This document shows, piece after piece, positions 6,386-12,400 of a stretch of 13,007 nucleotides of DNA (positions within the stretch are counted from its first letter, which is position 1; every line of letters begins with the position of its first letter). The stretch is from Candidatus Bathyarchaeota archaeon (GTDB lineage: Archaea; Thermoproteota; Bathyarchaeia; 40CM-2-53-6; RBG-13-38-9). Location: assembly GCA_026394315.1 (NCBI GenBank), contig JAPKYM010000369.1:1-13007 (forward strand). The letters are read 5' to 3'. The notes under the pieces were generated by a model. It saw nothing but the letters and a program-made list of their open reading frames with translations. It was not told where the DNA came from and made no database searches. A program made the translations under genes and the position numbers.

Positions 6386-6415
6386 GCGCACGCTTAGATC
6401 TTCTTCTGCGTGCGC
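6386..6415. repeat. Inverted repeat GCGCACGC / GCGTGCGC in the divergent promoter region
   Basis: Two perfect 8-bp arms (6386-6393 and 6408-6415) are separated by 14 nt. The centre-to-centre distance is 22 bp, about two helical turns, so both arms face the same side of the DNA, as in operators for dimeric or tetrameric regulators. It lies directly upstream of the dehydrogenase TATA-like box and about 75 nt from the AbrB-like start. Confidence 0.5.
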
Positions 6416-6491
6416 GTAACCGGCTAATCCAGAGGCGAGTTACACAAGGTTTTGCTAAGCAAATATCAAACATATATTGGCGCAAGTCAAA

Positions 6492-6749
6492 ATGCCATTG
6501 AGAATCAAGCCAGTGAAGCTCAACCAATCAACCTATTTTAGGGTTCCAAACGACATATCTGACCTAGTGGAGATCGAGCCAAAAACAGAGGTGACATTGC
6601 ACTTCGAGGAGCATGATGAGGTATTTCTACTGATATATTCTGTTGAGAAATCCCATAATGGAGATCGATTAGAGTCAGTGAGTCCAATTCAGACACCTGA
6701 TAAGTCTGATTCGAAAGTGCCTTCACGAGTGAAGAAGGCGTACAAATAG
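6492..6749 (+). CDS. SpoVT-AbrB-like small protein, possible DNA-binding regulator
   Basis: The 85-residue product has an N-terminal swapped-hairpin AbrB pattern (about 1-52): KPVKLNQSTYFRVPNDISDLVEIEPKTEVTLHFEEHDEVFLLIYSV, with the characteristic R-V-P-x-x-I-x-x-L-x-I-x-P-x-x-E-V run split here only by substitutions. The C-terminal 33 residues are polar and basic, probably disordered. Such proteins act as DNA-binding transition-state regulators or antitoxins; no toxin gene adjoins it. ATG at 6492 is preferred over the TTG at 6477, because AT-rich TATA-like sequence (AAATATC 6461-6467 or CATATATT 6471-6478) lies close upstream and no ribosome binding site is seen, consistent with a leaderless mRNA. 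It is divergent from the dehydrogenase gene and may regulate it. Confidence 0.75.
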   Translation: MPLRIKPVKLNQSTYFRVPNDISDLVEIEPKTEVTLHFEEHDEVFLLIYSVEKSHNGDRLESVSPIQTPDKSDSKVPSRVKKAYK

Positions 6750-6768
6750 CGCACCCTAAGATGGTGCG
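6750..6768 (+). terminator. Hairpin after the AbrB-like gene, overlapping the tRNA 3' end
   Basis: CGCACC-CTAAGAT-GGTGCG is a perfect 6-bp hairpin immediately after the stop codon. Its right arm consists of the encoded CCA and the first acceptor bases of the convergent tRNA. No T-run follows, so a terminating role is uncertain. It shares the AAGAT loop with the hairpin after the HSP20-like gene. Confidence 0.3.
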
Positions 6769-6867
6769 GGGAGTGGGATTCGAACCCACGAACCCCTACG
6801 GGATAGGCTCCTGAAGCATGCGCAGCCTAGAGCTTCTACGCCTTTGACCTGGCTCGGCGATCCCCGC
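6762..6867 (-). tRNA. tRNA-Leu(CAG) with an 18-nt intron in the anticodon stem
   Basis: The acceptor stem GCGGGGA/TCCCCGC pairs perfectly and is followed by A73 and an encoded CCA. The GCCGAGCC...GGTCAAAGGC D-arm, the class II variable arm (CCC-GTA-GGG) and the T-arm GTGGG-TTCGAAT-CCCAC are typical archaeal tRNA-Leu. The loop TTCAGGA gives anticodon CAG (plus-strand ctg, 6811-6813). The genomic sequence only yields a normal anticodon stem (TAGGC/GCCTA) if 18 nt (6818-6835) are removed between tRNA positions 29 and 30; neighbouring registers break the stem. Archaeal splicing endonuclease acts on introns at such non-canonical sites. A four-pair AAGC/GCTT helix flanked by three bases on each side (TAG, CAT) is a partial bulge-helix-bulge match. 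Confidence 0.9.
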
Positions 6868-7002
6868 AATTCAATCTGTCATGTTTATCATTGAGGAGAG
6901 GTTCTTCAAGATAACTCTAAAGGTCACGAAGATCTGCGGACCATAATCTCAAGCCATTCTGGATCTGCAAATCTAATTCGTGTTTGGGCATGACCATTAA
7001 GG

Positions 7003-7034
7003 TTTTAAGAATGGTGTGGCCATTATGAGGGAGA
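7003..7034 (+). promoter_or_regulatory. Promoter-like box and ribosome binding site for the UPF0182 gene
   Basis: TTTTAA (7003-7008) is a TATA-like box placing transcription near 7030, and GAGGGAG (about 7027-7033) is a ribosome binding site 8 nt before the ATG. CCATT and AATGG, a 5-bp inverted repeat, flank the box. The rest of the 6868-7041 gap contains a weak TATA-like GATAAACA (6883-6889, minus) that could serve the tRNA, and nothing else I can name. Confidence 0.35.
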
Positions 7035-7041
7035 CTTTATA

Positions 7042-9879
7042 ATGGAACACTATCGAGATGACAGCACGAATCCAGTGCTCCCGACCAGAAGAATAATACT
7101 TGGCGTAATAGCTCTCTTTTCAGTACTCATTCTATGGTCAATCAGCGGTCAACTGATCTGGTTCTGGCTGAACGTGAAAGAGTTCGGCGAACTATTCATC
7201 AGGCCGGTCTATTTCGAGATCATAGGTGGATTGATACTTGCGACTCTGGCCTTCGTCAGATTCGACTTCATCGGTAGACGGTCTCTGACTTGGTGGTTCA
7301 TCCAACTGGCAATTACACTCTTCAAAGGCTATGGTGCAATCTCCCCCTCAAAAACCGACTTCAAATCCTTCAAGTTAGCACCATTGAAGTTCGTGATGTG
7401 GCAAGCCACCAAGATCCTTCTTGGCATGATGATGTTTCGGAACTATATCTTCGGCATGGCGCTATATGCGATGTCTCGAGGTTGGGATTCAGGCCTGAAT
7501 TCCATATGGGGAGTCTTCAACCTACCCTTCACGAATATACCTTTGGATGGGTCATTCGCTCGAGCCAATGTCTTGCCAATGATCCCTGCACTGACAATAG
7601 TTGTAGGGCCCATATTAGGCGCTATAGGGACACGCCTGATCCTTCTCGTCGGTGTGACTCAGCTTGCCAAGATATTTACACCCACACCCGAAGAAGCTAC
7701 GGGAGCTTCGCCTTTAGGAGCAAGCTGGCGGATCGCTGCATTCGAGGGCCTACTCTCTATCGCTCTCTTTTGGTCAATGTTCAACACTTTCTTCTCACCA
7801 AACATAGACTACAACACTCGTTTTCTAATAGCGGGGCTCGGTGCCGGAGGAGTACTTTTTGCAGTTCTCTACTTTGCGGACTGCCGTTACTCAAAGGGTT
7901 TCTCAACGCTAACCCGTCGACGAGCCTACATTAGAGTGCTGAGTGTATTCCTGTTAGTTCTGCTGGCAGGCTCGGTGATGACTGTAAACAGTAGTATAGC
8001 AGATACACGTAAGATCGAGTGGATGGGCCCATACACAGCTCAACAGATCACAGTGAACCGATATCTGGCTGAGCTGGACAAGGTCAAAGAAGTCCCCATC
8101 AATTTCAGTCTGACCCCACTCTCACAAGACGACCTTCCAAAGCACATCTCCGAGAATCGCGAGTTGCTGGAGCGAATACGCCTCTGGGATTGGGATGGAG
8201 CCCTTGCCAAGCTCAAGCCAGAGATAGGTCTGATACCGTATCTCGACTATGAGGACTCGGACATCCTAAGGTTTAACGGGACACTCTATTGGGCTTCCAC
8301 GATGAAACCCATCCTTCCCGGCGCTGTTAGATCACAAGATCGATGGTATGCGGAACATTTCGTCTATACCCACGCGCCAAATGGATTGCTGATTCTGAAC
8401 GCTAATGACGGGAGAATCATTAACACGAGCAACTTCTTCAAACAGAGAAGGATCTACTACGGCGAGGGGGGACTCCTCTCAACAACATGGGCTGCATATC
8501 CGAAAGATCGCCAGAGAAGCGATGAATTAGACAACTTCTTCTATGACGGCCAAGGAGGAATTGATCTTCCCCCCCCCTTGAGCTGGATATTCGAGTTCAA
8601 CTTCTTCTTGGCATATCGTGACAAGACAATGCATCTTCTACGTTACAGAGACATCTATGAAAGGGTGAGTATGCTACTACCCTACTTTGAGTACACCTTC
8701 AACGAGATACCAGTTGACAGTTTTCCTGTAACAGATGGCCGTAACACCTACTACACCATTCCCTTGATCGTGAAACTGGGCACTAACAAAGTCCCTTGGA
8801 GTAATAGCAGCCCACTGATGAGGCTTGTAGGCTATGCACTAGTCAACACGTATAATGGGGATCTGAAGATAATTGTTTTAGGCCAAGACTACTTCAGTCA
8901 ACTCTTCAAGACGCTCTACGCCGACTATGTCACTGAGGAAGTACCTCAATGGCTATATAGTCAAATCAAGTACCCAGAGGAGCTCTTTGATTGGCGGGTC
9001 GGCATGTACAACTACTATCACATGATTGACCCAGTCACTTACATAGTTGCCAAAGAATTCCTAGAAGTCCCCGCAGGCCTGAAGACATATTACATCATGA
9101 CTCAGCCTCCAGGCTTCGAAAAGCCTGAATTCATGGGACTACTATCCCTAGAAGTGCGTGGAGCTCTGGGAAGAAACCTTGCAGGATACATGGTTGTCAG
9201 GAATGATTACCCGAAACTTGGAGAGACCATCTTCTATTATCAGCCACAGAAAGACTCTAGGATAAAACTGCTTGGACCAACGGGAGCTATTGAGGCCCTC
9301 GAGAAGAACGCTGAGTTCGCATCTCTTAAGACACTGCTCAGACAACCTAGGACTGGGGACAACATTCTCTACAGAATAGGAGATGACGAAGTGTACTTCA
9401 TCCCAGTTTACACGGCTGGAGCAGGTGGAGTTGTTACTGAACTCGGAGTAGTAGCATGCGTGGGTGCAGTCTTTACAGGAGAATACTATGTCGGGCTGGG
9501 AGGTACGGCAGAAGAAGCTTATAGGAAATATCTAACCCAAGTCTCGAAAATAGAAAAACCTCCTCCACCACAACCAACAGAAAGCTTGGAGGAGAGAAAG
9601 ACCAATGTTCTCAACGTCTTCAAGGAAACGAAGATTGGGCTTGTAACTCCCCGAGCGCTTAACCCGCAAGCGTCGTACAGTGAAGGAACAGCCAACTACA
9701 CTACAACTTATCAGTGGAACAGCACAAAACAATTTCTTGAGGGTTTCGTATCAGAATGGTCGAGTAAGACAGACAAAATTCTTATGTGGCAGGACAAATC
9801 AACCTTGAACTTTGGTGTACTAGTAAACGTTGAGGGGATAGTCGAACTCCACTACGTATCCGTGAATCTTGAGGCTTGA
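7042..9879 (+). CDS. UPF0182-family integral membrane protein
   Basis: The 945-residue product matches the UPF0182 family, large membrane proteins of unknown function found in bacteria and some archaea, usually 850-1000 residues. Residues 1-315 hold about seven membrane helices; residues 320 to about 850 form the large extracytoplasmic part. Family hallmarks are DRWYAEHFVYTHAPNG (433-448), RRIYYGEGG (469-477), YPEELFDWRVGMYNYYHMIDP (644-664), TYYIMTQPP (682-690) and the following GALGRNLAGYMVVRNDYPKLGE segment. The C-terminal 100 residues are a polar tail with a Pro-rich stretch (PPPPQP). No catalytic site has been defined for the family. ATG at 7042 has a GAGGGAG site 8 nt upstream. A run of nine C's at 8569-8577 encodes three prolines in frame. 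The HSP20-like gene follows after 21 nt and is probably co-transcribed. Confidence 0.93.
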   Translation: MEHYRDDSTNPVLPTRRIILGVIALFSVLILWSISGQLIWFWLNVKEFGELFIRPVYFEIIGGLILATLAFVRFDFIGRRSLTWWFIQLAITLFKGYGAISPSKTDFKSFKLAPLKFVMWQATKILLGMMMFRNYIFGMALYAMSRGWDSGLNSIWGVFNLPFTNIPLDGSFARANVLPMIPALTIVVGPILGAIGTRLILLVGVTQLAKIFTPTPEEATGASPLGASWRIAAFEGLLSIALFWSMFNTFFSPNIDYNTRFLIAGLGAGGVLFAVLYFADCRYSKGFSTLTRRRAYIRVLSVFLLVLLAGSVMTVNSSIADTRKIEWMGPYTAQQITVNRYLAELDKVKEVPINFSLTPLSQDDLPKHISENRELLERIRLWDWDGALAKLKPEIGLIPYLDYEDSDILRFNGTLYWASTMKPILPGAVRSQDRWYAEHFVYTHAPNGLLILNANDGRIINTSNFFKQRRIYYGEGGLLSTTWAAYPKDRQRSDELDNFFYDGQGGIDLPPPLSWIFEFNFFLAYRDKTMHLLRYRDIYERVSMLLPYFEYTFNEIPVDSFPVTDGRNTYYTIPLIVKLGTNKVPWSNSSPLMRLVGYALVNTYNGDLKIIVLGQDYFSQLFKTLYADYVTEEVPQWLYSQIKYPEELFDWRVGMYNYYHMIDPVTYIVAKEFLEVPAGLKTYYIMTQPPGFEKPEFMGLLSLEVRGALGRNLAGYMVVRNDYPKLGETIFYYQPQKDSRIKLLGPTGAIEALEKNAEFASLKTLLRQPRTGDNILYRIGDDEVYFIPVYTAGAGGVVTELGVVACVGAVFTGEYYVGLGGTAEEAYRKYLTQVSKIEKPPPPQPTESLEERKTNVLNVFKETKIGLVTPRALNPQASYSEGTANYTTTYQWNSTKQFLEGFVSEWSSKTDKILMWQDKSTLNFGVLVNVEGIVELHYVSVNLEA

Positions 9880-9900
9880 GACAATAGAAGAGTGTTGATT

Positions 9901-10350
9901 ATGAGTCTCTATAAGAAACGACGAGACCCAGAATTGACAGACACGGCTAACATACTAACAATTCTGGTCGGAGTAGTGGTAATCGCCATAATTCTGGCCC
10001 TGCTTGTACGACTGCAACGAGGACTACTGGGAATCATACTAGGCAGCCTCGCAGCAATACTTGCCCTATACTGGATCATGGAATTGAGAAAGACACTCAA
10101 AAGAGAATTACGAATCAAGCCTTTCGAGACGAAAGGATGGGGCCCTGACATCATAGAGGACAGGAATGAGATCTTGATTGTCGGCAAAGTCCCCGGCCCT
10201 GAAGACAAAATAAATATCCAGCTTCGTGAGAACTTTCTCGAGGTCAAAGGCGGCCTAGACTTCCGTGAAGTCATAAAGCTACCAGCAAGAGCCGTCAGCT
10301 TCAACGCGGCATACAACAACGGAATACTCGAGGTAAGACTGAGGAAATAG
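9901..10350 (+). CDS. Two-TM protein with a minimal HSP20 (alpha-crystallin-like) domain
   Basis: From the ATG at 9901 the product has 149 residues. Residues 1-14 are basic and polar. Two membrane helices lie at about 17-38 and 43-63, and residues 78-149 resemble a small heat-shock protein core: ILIVGKVPGPEDKINIQLRENFLEVKG, FREVIKLPARAVSFNAAYNNGILEVRLRK, with the NGILEVRL strand typical of HSP20. The loop between the central strands is very short, and there is no C-terminal IxI tail, so the usual oligomerisation is probably lost. The domain would face the cytoplasm. GTG at 9892 is an alternative start adding three residues. Position 21 nt after the UPF0182 gene suggests an operon and a shared membrane role, possibly assembly or stabilisation of the UPF0182 protein (inference). 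Confidence 0.82.
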   Translation: MSLYKKRRDPELTDTANILTILVGVVVIAIILALLVRLQRGLLGIILGSLAAILALYWIMELRKTLKRELRIKPFETKGWGPDIIEDRNEILIVGKVPGPEDKINIQLRENFLEVKGGLDFREVIKLPARAVSFNAAYNNGILEVRLRK

Positions 10351-10352
10351 AA

Positions 10353-10371
10353 GCGCGCGCCCAAGATGGGC
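10353..10371 (+). terminator. GC element and hairpin after the UPF0182-HSP20 unit
   Basis: Two bases past the stop codon, GCGCGCGC (10353-10360) runs into GCCC-AAGAT-GGGC (10359-10371), a four-pair hairpin. A pyrimidine-rich CTCTCTTTACC follows 10 nt later. This could end the two-gene transcript. Confidence 0.35.
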
Positions 10372-10401
10372 TATTCGCAACTCTCTTTACCAACACCAGC
10401 G

Positions 10402-10427
10402 GATAAATCAGTCAGCAGGCGCTGATT
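10402..10427 (+). promoter_or_regulatory. Promoter-like box and inverted repeat upstream of cutA
   Basis: GATAAAT (10402-10408) is a TATA-like box about 28 nt upstream of the TTG start, consistent with a leaderless or nearly leaderless mRNA. AATCAG (10406-10411) and CTGATT (10422-10427) form a 6-bp inverted repeat across the expected initiation region. Confidence 0.35.
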
Positions 10428-10433
10428 CTAAGA

Positions 10434-10769
10434 TTGAACAAAGGTAGAAGGGATCCACCAATACTAGTGATGATCACATGTCCAAGTATAGATATCTCGG
10501 ATAAGATCGCATCATCCCTCACAACAAAGAAGTTGGCGGCTTGCGTCAACATAACAGCAGATATGAAGAGCATTTTCAGATGGGAGGGAAAGACAGAAGA
10601 AGCTACGGAGAAGCTCCTAATAATAAAGTCAAGAAAAGGCCTTTTACCCAAGATCATTCAAGACACCAAGATGAACCACCCTTACCGAGTCCCAGAGATA
10701 ATTGCGATCCCGATAATTGGAGGCTCAAAGGATTACCTAAGATGGCTCAAAGAAGAGACTACTAATTAG
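10434..10769 (+). CDS. cutA: CutA1 divalent-cation tolerance protein
   Basis: CutA1 is a small trimeric ferredoxin-like protein linked to divalent metal (copper) tolerance in E. coli; its exact role in archaea is not settled. The 111-residue product carries the family pattern in order: first strand ILVMITCPS, KKLAACVNI (45-47 region), SIFRWEGKTEEATEKLLIIKS, and the highly conserved HPYRVPEIIAIPI followed by YLRWL at the end. Length is normal (100-112). The start is TTG at 10434; the next candidates (GTG 10470, ATG 10473) would delete the first beta strand, so the TTG is preferred despite no clear ribosome binding site. The JAMM gene follows after 32 nt on the same strand. Confidence 0.9.
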   Translation: MNKGRRDPPILVMITCPSIDISDKIASSLTTKKLAACVNITADMKSIFRWEGKTEEATEKLLIIKSRKGLLPKIIQDTKMNHPYRVPEIIAIPIIGGSKDYLRWLKEETTN

Positions 10770-10801
10770 CATGAAATGGTAATTGTGATAAGGTAATCGA
10801 A

Positions 10802-11230
10802 ATGACTATTGTACTTAGAAGAGTTGACCTTGACACAATAGTTGAGCATTCCCAAGAGACGTATCCGAAAGAGGCCTGTGGCATACTTCTAGGAGCAAGG
10901 AATGATGATCTTAGGGAAGTCAATATGGTCTTTTCAGCGAAAAACATGCTGGAGTCTGAGACCTCTTATCAAATTGACCCACAGGAGCAGCTTGACATCT
11001 TCGTCAAAGCCGATGAGTTATCCCTTGAAGTTGTTGGTTACTATCATAGCCATCCATACTGGCAAGCTCAACCCTCCAGCATAGACACACAGAGCGCAAA
11101 CCAGCCTTGCTGTTCATACATAATACATTCAAACACGGACAACGAAGTCAGATCATTCCACTGGGACGGGTATGAATTCAGAGCTGAAGAGATCATAGTA
11201 TCTGAGGAAACCGACATCGAAGACGAATGA
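10802..11230 (+). CDS. JAMM/MPN+ family metalloprotease (archaeal deubiquitinase-like)
   Basis: The 142-residue product is a single MPN+ domain. The zinc and catalytic residues of the JAMM motif are complete: Glu24 (in YPKEACGILLG), His82-Ser-His84, Ser92 and Asp95, with exact E...HxH-x7-SxxD spacing (HSHPYWQAQPSSID). Such enzymes remove ubiquitin-like modifiers or process sulfur-carrier proteins; in archaea the known substrates are SAMP/Urm1-type proteins. The C-terminus is acidic (ETDIEDE). The ATG is preceded by AAGGTAATC, a good ribosome binding site. It lies 32 nt after cutA, probably co-transcribed. No ubiquitin-like, E1-like or cysteine-synthesis gene is within the window, so the substrate is unknown. 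The following gap 11231-11347 has an AT-rich patch (CTTATTCATACAG, near 11325) that may have been the promoter of the kinase gene. Confidence 0.93.
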   Translation: MTIVLRRVDLDTIVEHSQETYPKEACGILLGARNDDLREVNMVFSAKNMLESETSYQIDPQEQLDIFVKADELSLEVVGYYHSHPYWQAQPSSIDTQSANQPCCSYIIHSNTDNEVRSFHWDGYEFRAEEIIVSEETDIEDE

Positions 11231-11347
11231 AAGCCAAAAGAAGCTACTGATATCTTGGGACCCATGGTAGGCAGTGTTCAAGAGTAAGGATCTCGATCTA
11301 GTAACTCTCTCACTTATTTCTGGATCTTATTCATACAGAATCTGGTG

Positions 11348-12299
11348 ATGTTATTGAAGACTCTCGCCGCGGTAAAGTTCGGTGGAAGTTTGATAGATTT
11401 TCTTGGAACGAATGTTCCAGCTATCCTGAATAGCATCTCAGAGATGAGGTCTGGTAAAGATCTGGGTCCGTTAGCGGTATTCTCAGCACCTAAGGGTGTA
11501 ATGGATAGACTCCAAAATGATAGGCGAAGCCAAGGCTTTAGGCCGAGAGTACGATCTGGACTCGATATTCGAATCATACTCTGATCTGGCTTCGGGTTTC
11601 GTCAACAAGAATCTTATGGAAGAATTCCTCAGTGAACTCGGAGGTTCAGAAGTGAAGTTGAAGAAACCCTTCTGAAGGTTGACAGACGGTTCAACGGTTC
11701 GAACAAGGCAAAAGTCCTGACGAGTGGAGGTGAACTCCCTATGGCCATGCTCATAGACTACAAATGATAGTCGCTCCATTACACACCCTAAAACTTGGAA
11801 CCGTAATACAGAAAGAAGATCCAAGCCCTTCATTGTGAAGTGCGTAACCGGATTAAGGAATTGCGCCATCATCACCATGAAGAATGAGAGCAGTAGATCG
11901 CTCGAAGACTGTCTCAGATTATGGGAAGACTACGACGGATTCCTTGATCTCGGAACGGAAGCATTAGAAACAGGCCAAGTCATACGTGACCTCTTGGTGT
12001 TGGATGCAGACTTCGTCAAAAGACACGAAGGTCAGCTCAAGTCATTTGATAATGAGACGAGAATTGAATATGGCCTAGGAATAGTAACACTCATTGGAGA
12101 CAAGATGAGAGACTCATCGGGAGTAGCGTCGATAGCCATAGGTTCCATCCCTGACATAAAAATCAAAAGGGGACTCTTTGTTCCTCATACATCACAGATA
12201 ATCCTCGTAGTTAATGAGAAGGACGTACCAGCAACCATCAGAAAGATCCACTCTCAACTTGACAAGATCAATAAACAACGATGGGGGAAAGTCACTTAA
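11348..12299 (+). pseudogene. Degraded aspartate kinase gene (frameshifts and internal deletion)
   Basis: Pieces of one aspartate kinase can be read in order but in different frames. First comes AAVKFGGSLIDFL...GPLAVFSAPKGVMDRLQ (11348-11513), the phosphate-binding N-terminus. After a shift at the CAAAATG run comes MIGEAKALGREYDLDSIF...VKLKKP (to about 11667). After another shift near 11670 comes LLKVDRRFNG...SGGELPMAMLIDYK with a TGA (to about 11766). The central catalytic region (the TLGRGGSD and TDVDGVYT-type segments, about 150 residues) is missing. Next comes APLHTLKLGTVIQ, and after a further shift near 11830 a long frame (11835-12299) with the C-terminal ACT-type regulatory region (YGLGIVTLIGDKM...ASIAIGSIPD...SQIILVVNEKDVPATIRKIHSQL). 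Aspartate kinase makes aspartyl phosphate for Lys/Thr/Met synthesis; this copy cannot. The ACT part might still be translated from the GTG at 11835. Confidence 0.85.
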
Positions 12300-12400
12300 A
12301 CACTTAAACTGCCTAATCTTTGTGAAGACTTTATGGCAATTTCTAGGAATTGGCCTCTGGGTCATCACCCTATTTGTCACAGTCTGTGAGGTTTTGAATT

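Noticed and set aside
6492..6749. AbrB-like gene as the antitoxin of a toxin-antitoxin pair
   Set aside because: No small PIN, MazF-like or other toxin gene adjoins it; its neighbours are a tRNA and a dehydrogenase.
7290..7934. A 214-codon open frame inside the UPF0182 gene in another frame
   Set aside because: It is rich in Arg, Cys and His without any domain, and the overlapping frame carries the conserved membrane helices.
9909..10364. A 151-codon open frame antisense to the HSP20-like gene
   Set aside because: Its product is rich in Ser, Arg and Thr with no recognisable motif, and it lies exactly opposite a gene with clear membrane helices and an HSP20 pattern.
11483..11878. A 131-codon open frame antisense to the kinase remnant
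   Set aside because: The plus strand here carries ordered aspartate kinase fragments; the antisense product matches nothing and has no plausible start signal.
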